Shown piece by piece: positions 55,081-64,000 of a stretch of DNA of 64,000 nucleotides. Source of the DNA: Platerodrilus igneus (lineage: Eukaryota; Arthropoda; Insecta; Coleoptera; Lycidae); contig JARFIW010000999.1 of the NCBI GenBank assembly GCA_036346225.1, positions 3,021,001 through 3,085,000 of the forward strand, written 5' to 3'. Positions within the stretch are counted from its first letter, which is position 1. Each line of letters starts with the position of its first letter. The notes beneath the pieces are model-generated. The model was not told the origin of the DNA and did not search any database. It was given only the letters and a program-made list of their open reading frames with translations. The position numbers were made by a program, and so were the translations under genes.

Positions 55081-55560
55081 AGTTTTCAACGCTGTGAGCA
55101 ATCTGTACAATCCATTCGACATCACAAACGGTATTGCCCTCTTCCAAAGAGTGATCTGCAAAATTATTCATGATGAAAAACTAGATGAAGTAAAAGCTTA
55201 TTGGAATGATTTAACTGTTTGTGGTAAAACTTAAGAAGATCCTCGATCGAAACTTTAATGCATTTATTGAAGTCGTCATAAATATAATCTGACTGTAAAT
55301 AAAAAGAAAAAGTGCATATTCTGTAACTGATATTAAAATACTGGGTTACCACATATCAGGCGATGTAATTAAACCTCGTCCTTTGCTGGAACTCCCCATA
55401 CCTACAAATTTAGCCTCTCTATGTAGAACCGTGGGATGTTTGTATACTACTAAGTACGTTATCAGATATTCTAAAAAATTCGCTCTCTAATTGAATCAAA
55501 AACGTTTTCTCTTGGTAAAGAAGCGATAGTCATTGGATCAACTGAAGCTGGATATTGCTA

Positions 55561-56640
55561 ATTTAAATGTCAAAGTTCACGAATCTGTATCTTTAATGTT
55601 TGTTGCTGTTGCTGTCAAAATTCTACATGTTCCTGCTTTCTTAATTTGTTCTACTCAAGAAATTTCTGTCGTGCCGGCAATCACAGCCGTAGCTAAAGTG
55701 AAGATAATTTCTAATACAGGTAGAGAAGGTTCTGTTGAAGTTAGTGAACCTGTAGCTGTGACGCCTGTTGCTGTCATCGTCAAAGTTTTGCCTAATCCTG
55801 TTTCGTTATCTACTATTGTTAAGGAATCAGTTCCTATTGTGTCTGAAGTTTTGTCTGTTCCTACTCTGTTGTCTAACAGTAATGAAGTATTGATTCTACT
55901 CCTTTATCGGACGTTGATGTAACATTACCTACTCTTACTCATTTTTCTCATGCTGACAAAATGCTATTTGCTTGTTCTTTTAACTAAGGTTGGTGAAATC
56001 CTAGCTGATGTCTTGTTATCTAATGTTATCTAAAGTTGTTCCTGATGCTGTCTGTTCTTGTAACGTTGATGAACTTCTACCTGATTTTGTTCCTTTATGT
56101 AACATGGTTGAAGGGTTATCGTATTCTGCTCTTTATCCTAGTGTTGATATTCCTACAGCCAATGCTGTTTTCTTTCCTAACTGTGATACTTCTAGTTCTC
56201 TATTTAACGTCGTTGAAATTTTATCTACTTCTGTCCCTCTAATTAACATAACTGAAGTGTACTTTGCTTGTGTGTCTCTTCGTAAGGTTGATTCTCGTTC
56301 AGCCAATACCTTTTCTCTTTCTACCATGGACTTTTTTACTTCCATTCCTAACAACAAACAACTTTCTTCCTAACTCGTTTCGAGTTTCCTAAACTACTCT
56401 CGACACTTCCTACACCGGGTGCTACCATTACTACGCCCCCTGCTGTCCCTGTGTTGCGGAAAACTGCGCAAAAGAGGCAGACATTATTCTATACTCCTTC
56501 CGAACCGGAAGATGTATGTCAGCGAAGCCCTTATGTCCTTGATCTCGTTTCGTTCTGGCGGCGCAAACGTCTTAAGCCCCATATCTAGTCCTCGTGCCGT
56601 TTCTTATTCCGACTTTGCACCCTTTAGGACTTGATTTCTG
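55561..56640 (+). pseudogene. Val/Pro/Ser-rich degenerate coding stretch, unknown
   Basis: Frames 55533-55922 and 56008-56373 share a style: recurring units of roughly Pro-x-x-x-Asn-x-Val-(D/E)-(E/V) with many Val, Ser, Leu and Pro codons (SVPTLLSNSNEV, VPLINITEVYFACV). It follows G3 directly, so it may be a repetitive C-terminal part of that element or another gene relic. No domain recognised. Confidence 0.3.
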
Positions 56641-57906
56641 GACTTTAAGATTTCTTTATTTACTTTCCTGTTTTGTTGGGTTTCTTTCTTTTCTTTCACT
56701 AGTGTGGGTCCGGGAATAGATTAGTCCCATGGTACGACCGGCCTGTCGTAAGAGGCGACTACACTAGTCCAACACATACACACACGCACACTTTATGCAC
56801 GCGTAACACACACACACACACTTCTTACACACACACACGCGCGCGCGCACGCACACACCTACTCATACATAACTACACTGGGATTCTGTTTTATTTTCTT
56901 TTGTACGATTCTTAGGCTTTTTTATTTTATACTTGGTGTTGGTGTTATTCTTTTTGGTTTTTTTCTTTCTTTTTCATTCCTTTCGTTCCACTTACCTTTC
57001 CTTATCCTTTTGCTGGTCTTCTTTGCTGTCGGTCCTAGGTCCGATTGTGTTTCGTCCATCCGCTCCTGTGCTATGTGCTTTCTAGTCCGTTTTTCTTTCT
57101 TCGGAAACCAAGACTTTGTCGATGTAGGACTAGTTAGCATTTTTTTTTTTGGTTCTTCGGTTACTCTTTTTGGTTACCACAGTTTGTAGTACACCGTTTC
57201 CTTTTACCAGCGCTCTTCCTCTCGTTCTCCCTTTGTTTACTTAAGGTTTGACCATTGGGTCCTATTTTTGTTTGTACTGTTGGTTTTCTTCCTCGTTCCT
57301 TTTCTTCTTTTAGGGTCGAAAACTTTCCTGTTTCTTTAAAAAAAACATCCGTCCTCCGACGTCTTTTTCAATGTTAATGCCGTTCCATCTTAGTCCTCGT
57401 TGCTTGTTTTCCTTCCTTCCCTCTTCTTTTCTCTCTTCTATTATTGGTACTTTGAGCCGGAGGAAATATCTTCTTTTTTATTTTGGGGTGTTTCTTTTTT
57501 CCTTTTTTTGTTTTCTTTTTGTTTCTTTTCGTGACGAATTTTCTATTAGTTCTTAAACGAACTTTTTTTGTTTAGGTTTTTGTTTTTTTTTCTCTTTGGG
57601 TATTTTCTCTTTGTTTTTTTTGTCCTGCCCTCTCCCATTACTTTTGCTTTCCTACCCCGATCTGTTAATTTTGCTGAAGGGGATTTGTTACGTTTATTTT
57701 CGGCAATAATTGGTTATTTTATTTACATAAATTTCTTTTCTAGTATTAAATTCTCCAACAATACCCGATATATTATACTTGTTCAGATAAGCTCGTTTTA
57801 CCATAAATTTCAACGCAACTCCCTTGTTAATTCATTATCCGTTCGTATAAATTCCATGTCTATTGTTAAGTCCGTCCGCATAATTAATAATATATACTTT
57901 TTCTAA
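56641..57906. repeat. Microsatellite and pyrimidine-rich tract
   Basis: After a GTCGTAAGAGGCGACT motif (56747-56762) comes a (CA)n/(CG)n region (about 56775-56860), then more than 900 bp with a strong T/C bias on the plus strand (about 56880-57660). Open frames here are low-complexity Phe/Leu/Ser runs and not credible genes. Confidence 0.65.
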
Positions 57907-59762
57907 AAATTTCTCAACGTAAATCTAGTTGTTTTGAAACGACAAGTTTATGCTACAATTAATTAGTGAATTAGTCAAGATCCTGTTTTAAGCATCTGTG
58001 AGCGCGTTCTACCTTCTGATAACATATAATTGCGTTGTAGTGGGTTTTCCATCTAAAGATTTGTCGAAATAATATATCCTACTATTCTCCGGTAAACCGT
58101 GTTTTCCAGTTTCAATCACGTTTCGATAACGCGGATGTTTGCTTTTCGAGTTCGTGTTATTTTTGAACTCCTTTTAAACTTTGATTCTGCAACTTGTGCG
58201 TTGATGCGCTTGTAAAAACTACTCGTTCTGTTACCCCAAGAGCGATACACGTTTCTCCTCTATCAAATGTGTAGATTTGGTGTGTATCGGTAAGCGCTCC
58301 TGAGTTGTTAATATTAGTAAGATTTTCCTTTTTTTAGCTCTTAGCTGGATGCTAAATTGCTTGTTGCGTAGTCCGATTATTCCTTGTCGATCAACTACTC
58401 TTGCATGTAGACCGCCGTTGCAATTACGGTAGTAGCATGGTTGTTGTTGACTACCGCGGCGATGCTGTGTTAATTCGTTCCGAGGCCTGACAAGATAAGT
58501 ATCCCGACACATGTATGTGACTTGTTTTCCTTTTCTAACATATTCAGGGATAAACCCAATTTGAAATTAGATACGCTAATGTTTGTTCTGGTAAAATCTT
58601 TACTAAAAAAGTTACGAACTTTAATGCTTTTGCTTTATGTACTTAACCCATCCGCTTATACGAAAGTATCAGCGTTATTCTTTTTGGTACTGATCAAATT
58701 TATTGCATGTTAGCTACGAATTGCCCACTTTATGGAACAATTAGTGAATTTGTCCATAGAGTAAAATTGTTTTATTAAATAGTAACCTTAGTTAATTTTG
58801 TTTTGCTGTTTCGATAGAAATTTCTATATTTGTGTTTTTTATTGTAAATAGAAAATCGTTGGCGATGTATTATTTTTGTGTTGCTAGAAACTCCCACCTC
58901 CCTCCCGCATTGGTAGTTAATCTGGTATATTTACGTTTTCTTCCGGGTACGTCATTGTACATAGCAAGGTTTTTAACTGTATATTGTTCTTTTAATAACA
59001 TTTTTCAAGTTGTATCAAGCTATATAGAAATATGTTTCTGATAATGTCTCTAAAACCTTATAAAGAATGGTTCAGGTAGTACAATATCGTCAATCAAGCA
59101 CATTTTAACAACTTCGTTCTGTAAATTCTTATTTTTGATAGATGTCTCGCAATATCATCACCAGAAACCCATTTTGTGCGTGTTTATAAGCAACTATGTT
59201 AAATGTATTGACCAATTGACCTTTATATTGTTGTATGCTGTATTGCATAAACAACAGGAGAATTAAAAATAATGTTTGCGGTAAACTATATAAAGGTTAA
59301 GGTTATAGCTAAAAACTTCTTTAAATAGAACTAGAACAATATGCTTATTAAACAGCTCTTTGAAAAGTGTTATAATTTTTTGTGCTACTATTAATTCTAT
59401 TTGGGTCAAAAAGTAAGTCATATCTGGTTAAATTTAATTTACTGAAAATAACCTAGAAAGGGCAATCTAGCCTTCAAATAGTTATAATATCATGCTAAAG
59501 TAATTATTCGTCCAAGGCATTACTATAAAAAAGGATAATTTATGTATCGGCGTTGATTGAAGTATTGGGTTACGTATACCTCAATCAACGGTATCGGTTC
59601 AATGAATAATTACTTGTTTATGTCGCCGTTGTTTCTATGGTAGAAACTATTCCATAATGACATTTGTCAAAACTAACCTAATCTATGTTGTTGTTATTGT
59701 TACCCTCCAAAATCTTTTTCAGTATTCGATTTACTATAAATTCGTTTGGCTTATTTGTACAA
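57907..59762. other. Intergenic DNA upstream of BRMS1L
   Basis: No gene recognised. The minus-strand frame 58512-58231 has no family match that I know. An inverted repeat lies at 59551-59590 and is listed separately. Confidence 0.4.
59551..59590. promoter_or_regulatory. 10-bp inverted repeat upstream of BRMS1L
   Basis: CGTTGATTGA (59551-59560) and TCAATCAACG (59581-59590) are exact reverse complements around a 20-nt loop, about 170-210 bp before the BRMS1L start. It could be a binding site or a chance hairpin. Confidence 0.4.
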
Positions 59763-60464
59763 ATGAAATTACAACATTCAGAAAGTGCCGGCGGGACCGA
59801 AAGCGATGGAGAATTGTCTGTTGCTGAATCTGATCATTCCAATTCCAGCCATGAACAGGAGGATGGCACACGCGATACAAGCGAAGGCGACGATGCAGAT
59901 TCCGACGATAGTTCTGAAATGGATGAAACTGAATGTGAAACACGCCGAATTGAATGTATAGAAAACTTATCCGATTTAGAACACCAATTTAGCATCATTC
60001 GTGAACAACTTTATAGAGAACGAATTGCTCAAATTGAACATCAATTAGCAGAGGTAAAAGCCGGCCGCTCGCAAGAGTTTTTAGCACCGTTAGAAGAACT
60101 TCAAGAAAATATGCGCATACGAACTGAAGTTGCAGGGATTTTGCGCTTTCGTCGTCTGACAAATATTAAAAATAAATACGAAGCCGAAGAACAAGCAGCT
60201 AGACAAAATCTTGAAAGTGAAAAAAGTTTGGCATGGGATTATTTTTATGACGAATTAATGAATACTATCAGACGGTTAGAAGAAGATAGACATAATAGTG
60301 AGCTTAATTGGGGCGAAGGTGGTGAATGGGCTTCAAGGTCTCGTTCAAGATCACGCCGTAAGGCTGTGACTGTTTCGGGTCCCTATATTGTATATATGCT
60401 TAAACCTCAGGATATAATAGAAGATTGGACTGTTATAAGAAAAGCTCTAAAACGTTCGCCATAG
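59763..60464 (+). CDS. BRMS1L: BRMS1-like protein (Sds3 family), single exon
   Basis: A nuclear subunit of the Sin3-HDAC corepressor, where Sds3/BRMS1 proteins hold the complex together by a coiled coil. The protein of 233 residues begins with an acidic Ser-rich tail (1-55, GDDADSDDSSEMDETECETR), then the Sds3 domain: LSDLEHQFSIIREQLYRERI, EFLAPLEELQENMRIRTEVAGI, NKYEAEEQAARQNLESEK and a basic RSRSRSRRK stretch, ending in GPYIVYMLKPQDIIEDWTVI and RKALKRSP. The vertebrate protein has a further C-terminal part of about 90 residues that is absent; a shorter form may be usual in insects. The ATG at 59763 was chosen because it gives the family's acidic N-terminus; the frame is open further upstream. 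No intron interrupts the domain, so an old retrocopy cannot be excluded. Confidence 0.9.
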   Translation: MKLQHSESAGGTESDGELSVAESDHSNSSHEQEDGTRDTSEGDDADSDDSSEMDETECETRRIECIENLSDLEHQFSIIREQLYRERIAQIEHQLAEVKAGRSQEFLAPLEELQENMRIRTEVAGILRFRRLTNIKNKYEAEEQAARQNLESEKSLAWDYFYDELMNTIRRLEEDRHNSELNWGEGGEWASRSRSRSRRKAVTVSGPYIVYMLKPQDIIEDWTVIRKALKRSP

Positions 60465-60533
60465 ATAAAGTTTAATATTTACGTTGAAACCTTAAATATA
60501 AGAATTTAACTTTGTACACTTTTAAGAACAAAC

Positions 60534-60539
60534 AATAAA
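60534..60539 (+). terminator. Polyadenylation signal AATAAA of BRMS1L
   Basis: AATAAA about 70 nt after the stop codon, followed by an A-rich then T-rich stretch. Confidence 0.65.
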
Positions 60540-60955
60540 AAAAATGTTTATGTAAATTGAAGTATTCAATAGCAAATTAATTAACATTATATAAACATTT
60601 TTTTGCAACGAAGGGAGAGTATTAGCTATTGTGTCTCTCTCATTAGCAAACTAAATTAATATGTAGTAAAAAACAAGGCACAAAACAGTATTTGATGCAT
60701 CCATCCGTTTCAAAATGTATTTTGGCCCACTTTGATAATAGCAAATCACCAAAAAAGTAAATATCCCATTTACTATTAACACACTGCTAGCACATCTGTT
60801 TCATTGCATATGCACATGGCATAGACAAAACAAATTTTTTCGTATCTTTGTTTAACCAAACGCCATGCTTTATGCATAAAAAATGGCCTCAAAAGTTATT
60901 GAACAGACCATTGTTAACAGCCTCTAGTTTAGCAGCTAATAGGCAATAACTTGAA
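60540..60955. other. Intergenic DNA
   Basis: No gene or repeat recognised. Confidence 0.4.
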
Positions 60956-61380
60956 GTTCATCATCAGCATTATGTTTTGAATCATAGAACTGGTTGGACG
61001 CGTATCTCCATTGCTTCCTATTCTGAGCTAATCTACACATTTCCATAAAATTCCCACAGCCTACATCCTTCACTATCTGTGTACAATAGTCTAATCTATG
61101 TCTGCCTCTACCCCTCTTTTTCCTTTCTCTGCTTCTATTATGTGCCGTGCTTTTCCCTCGTGTCTTAGATCGTGTTCTATCATTCTCTCTCCTATTTTGT
61201 ACTAATTTCCACATACTTCCTTCTCCCCCCCTACCATTTCTTCTCGATTCTTAATTCTGCCTGTCCATATCTTTATGATACGTCTCTAGCATAACATTCG
61301 CTTCTTATTTTTTTTGCCCGCCTCCTACTGTTCACGTTTCACAACCGTCTTCGACATTAGTACTTGCTTCTACTTGTTAT
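60956..61380 (-). mobile_element. RTE family A 3' end (copy A3)
   Basis: C-terminal coding remnant on the minus strand (RHRLDYCTQIVKDVGCGNF, EMCRLAQNRKQWRYASNQ) with the family 3' end TCATCATCAG-like near 60960. Strongly 5'-truncated. Confidence 0.85.
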
Positions 61381-61479
61381 ATAAATTAAATTATTTATTA
61401 AATAAATATTAATTACAATTAAATTACAATTATTATTTAAAGGTATAAAGTCAGCAAAGCTGGTTTTCACAATATACCT

Positions 61480-62360
61480 GCTGCACATGTAAAGTTCAGA
61501 CAATAGATACCTTAAGTTTTACTCCTTCCATCCGATTAATATGAAAATCAACCTTGTTTTGGGCTCAAAGAGAAGAGTAGAACTCATCTCACATCGAACT
61601 CTGAAGCACAAAAACTTTCTTATTCTAAGAGACCTATTTCTTCGTAATGCTTACCCTATCTCGTTATTGAACAAATTGCTATTCAATACCCCTTCTCTCA
61701 TCAATCAGCCCACCCTTGGACACAACTCAATTTCCACCGCTAACACAAATTCCAAGATCTTCATTCCTCTCCCGTATGTGGAATATCTCACAGCTAATTC
61801 TGTCATATTCTAAAGGATATTAAAGAAATAACTCTAACAAAGAAACCTGTTTAACTCTCAAAAACGCGCTATTTAGTAAATAAAAAAACCGTAACTCCCC
61901 CGTACTGCAACAGTCTGGTGTCGTCTACTGTATACCGTGTAAAAATTGCCAGAGCCAATGTGTAAGCCATACATTCAGGTGGCTCTCAGCTAGGATCACT
62001 TCCCACAAAAGTGACGCCAATAGGAACACCAAAACCTGCGCATTAGTTTCTCATGGTCTTGAGACCCAACGTACGATCGTTTACAACAACGTTAAAATTG
62101 TTTTTAGGGAAAGCCATTACAAAAAACGCATTTTCCTCGAAATGGTCGCGATATTTTGACAAGACCATCCTATCAACAAAAAAACTGACGCTCAAAACCT
62201 AAATAATATATATTCTCATCTGATCTCTGTTATAAAGAGCACTACATATCGTACATCTAGTTAACCAGTGAGCCTTCTTTTATGTTGTCCTTGTTGGTGG
62301 TAATCTATACTTGTTTCGGTATAATACAAACTTTTATCTATAGTTATCCCCTGCAAAGTT
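61480..62360 (+). pseudogene. Penelope-like element remnant (RT end and GIY-YIG endonuclease)
   Basis: The frame 61541-61813 shows ILRDLFLRNAYPISLLNK and IPLPYVEYLT, as in the linker after the RT of Penelope-like elements. Across frame changes at 61895-62220 one reads SGVVYCIPCKNCQSQCV, LSARITSHKSDANRNTKTC, LVSHGLET and NNVKIVFRESHYKKRIFLEM, the pattern of the GIY-YIG endonuclease domain. The YIG part is mutated (QCVSHT). The RT core is missing. Confidence 0.77.
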
Positions 62361-62527
62361 TTAATGTTAGTAGTATTTTATATCTTTACTGGCTCCTATG
62401 TAACTTGTAATCCAACTATAGTCTTTCCGAAAGCTTGTACTGATTAAAAGAGTTATCTGTTTGCGCAGATTGACTACTACCCGATATTTACCGTACAATA
62501 TCAAGTTTTCTAGTCGAAATTCACCTG

Positions 62528-62529
<2 letters not shown>

Positions 62530-62577
<48 letters not shown>
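62530..62577. repeat. (TA)n microsatellite, left flank of element X deletion copy
   Basis: Uninterrupted TA run ending at the shared left end of element X. Confidence 0.97.
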
Positions 62578-62579
<2 letters not shown>

Positions 62580-62929
62580 AAGTGTCAGTAGGAGGAAAAG
62601 GGTATAAAGGTTATTTGTATGAAGGTAGTGTATGCCAAAGAAAGCCAAATATCAGATCCCGTAATTGAAAATTTTATGTTATATAATTTTGGCATATACA
62701 AAAAGATTACAGGTACAAAAATAAGGTAGTGCTGTTTGGTTGGTGCATTGCACATCTACTTACCACGGTAAGTAGGTGGATACCCTGGGAAGGCGAGTTT
62801 CAAATAGTCGAGGCATATTAATACAGTTTTGTTTTCTAAACCGACCAAACGTAGATAAAGCACGAAATAAAAAGTAAATATTTTCATATATAAAAATAAA
62901 TAAATAATAAAAGGCGGGGTGGAGTATAA

Positions 62930-62931
<2 letters not shown>
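62578..62931. mobile_element. Element X, internally deleted copy (354 bp)
   Basis: Shares both ends with 19793-21438 but lacks about 1.3 kb of the interior; the joint lies near 62680-62690. The stem CTACTTACC / GGTAAGTAG (62756-62775) is kept while its loop is 2 nt instead of 11. Flanked by (TA)n on both sides, as in the full copy. Confidence 0.7.

Positions 62932-62962
<31 letters not shown>
62932..62962. repeat. (TA)n microsatellite, right flank of element X deletion copy
   Basis: TA run directly after AGTATAAGAA, the shared right end of element X. Confidence 0.95.
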
Positions 62963-62965
<3 letters not shown>

Positions 62966-64000
62966 CTATGGTATTAGCGGATTATCGAGCCTCTACGTTG
63001 AGCTGCATTATTTATTTTGCTATAATACTCTCTAAATTATTGGACCACCATTTTAATATTCACGATTAAGTGTAATTATCTCCTCCTCGAGCTGTTTCTT
63101 AATATTACTATCAACTGGACTTTATCTTTAAACAACTCTATCTACCAATGGCAAAATTCGATACATTACCGCCTTGCGGGTTATCACTTTCCTATTCAAC
63201 TTGTAGCTCCGCCTTTGTACTATTTAAACCTTATGACCTCGGCTAGCATTTATTTGCAATTATAAAATTCAGTAAATTTAGATTCTATATAATGAAACCA
63301 ATATGTTATGTACAGCTTTTGAAATTATTTATAATACATTTCTTCTAAATTTCATTTATTAACAACCATTTAGTATGTACTCAAAAACCCAAAGTCACCA
63401 AAGAAAATTTATTATCTTTACCAACAAAGTGTAGAATATTCTAAACCTGTTTTCTTATTACTCATTCAATGCGTATGCAGCCTCATTTGTTGACTTCTTC
63501 ACAAGCATATCATATTTAGCAAATTCAATATTAAAAATAAAATAAAAATTCATATAGAAAAACAAATGTCTTATAACTAAAAATTTGACCTGGTTTTATC
63601 TTTTTCACATCGACGCTTCCAATAAAAATGATCTTCCCCAATTCTGGATTCCATTCAAATTATTACACTATGGACCATCACCATTAAATTATATACCCCA
63701 ATTTATTTCAATTCTTCAAACTTAGACTTTTATCATTCTTGCCCCAGACTTAAAATTGTAGTTTGTTTCATCCCTGTACTTCAAGATTGTATTATTCTTC
63801 TTTTCCCCTTTGACATTTAAATTGTATTACTGTATTTTTCTTAACATCAGAATCCCAGTTTATTTCCCTCAGACCTCGAAACCGTTTAAACGGCAATTGT
63901 AATCTTCATATTCGCACTCATTTTATTTTTCACTTTTATACTTATTACGTATTACTTTGTTTAATGGCAATGCACTACGGCCTTCATTGAGTTCAAAACT
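62963..64000. other. AT-rich DNA to window end
   Basis: No gene or repeat recognised. Confidence 0.4.

Larger units (their letters stand above)
52689..55560 (+). mobile_element. Gypsy remnant G3, split by a LINE
   Basis: RT pieces at 53290-53537 and 55086-55560 join across the LINE at KPYT|VFNAVSNLY. The part before 53290 (including the 88-codon frame 52798-53064) lacks a recognisable domain and may be decayed gag or protease sequence. No LTRs were recognised. Confidence 0.7.
53290..55560 (+). pseudogene. G3 reverse transcriptase remnant
   Basis: CLCIDYSQTINRFTMQYAFALP, FSKIDLTSAYHKIPIVDD (then TAA), and after the LINE FDITNGIALFQRVI and AYWNDLTVCGK. The catalytic YLDD of G1 and G2 is YWND here. 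Further downstream DIKILGYHISGD and TVGxLYTTKY can be read across frame changes. Confidence 0.77.

Noticed and set aside
57371..57906. Plus-strand Phe/Leu/Ser-rich ORFs that look like membrane proteins
   Set aside because: They are products of a T-rich tract; there are no conserved residues and no charged loops or start context.

Overview
This is an AT-rich animal nuclear window, most likely from an insect. It has spliced host genes with very short introns, and most of the rest is retroelement sequence: RTE, Jockey-type, Penelope, BEL/Pao and Gypsy elements plus a tRNA-derived SINE. I cannot name the species.

Three host genes are recognisable. The 5' part of COG8 (Golgi tethering complex) runs on the minus strand from 22111 leftwards; four exons are visible and the C-terminal exons lie beyond the left edge. 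mRpL48 (mitochondrial ribosome) is complete on the plus strand at 29472-30076 in two exons. A BRMS1-like/Sds3 corepressor gene is a single exon on the plus strand at 59763-60464.

Layout. 1-5381: AT-rich DNA with a 117-bp satellite (700-2345). 5382-22111: COG8, with two introns of about 50 nt and one of 15.7 kb. The giant intron holds an RTE LINE (about 5888-15684) that was itself hit by a SINE containing a long LTR remnant, a second SINE, an LTR carrying a Jockey-type LINE, and a third SINE; a (TA)n-flanked element follows at 19793-21438. 23308-28552: a GC-rich Jockey LINE with a SINE fragment in ORF1 and a row of four SINEs near its 3' end. 29472-30076: mRpL48. 30420-30750: piggyBac remnant. 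30966-52688: a 21.7-kb nest built on one Gypsy element (G1). A second Gypsy (G2) sits in gag, a BEL element in integrase, and an RTE, a second RTE and four solo LTRs are layered on top; most insertions close with a target-site duplication (TSD). 52689-56400: a third Gypsy remnant split by a LINE, then a Val/Pro-rich degenerate coding stretch. 56640-59762: pyrimidine-rich non-coding DNA. 59763-60464: BRMS1L. 60956-62940: RTE 3' end, Penelope remnant and a deleted copy of the (TA)n-flanked element.

The signals that go beyond routine annotation are these: a small LTR family (five ended copies) that keeps a palindrome beside its end although the arm sequence changes from copy to copy; a 17-nt perfect self-complementarity between the G1 LTR and the bases where a primer-binding site should be, suggesting self-primed reverse transcription; four SINEs separated by five copies of one target-site duplication; and a 30-bp perfect hairpin made by inverted duplication inside an RTE open frame. 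All transposon coding regions seen here are broken or incomplete.
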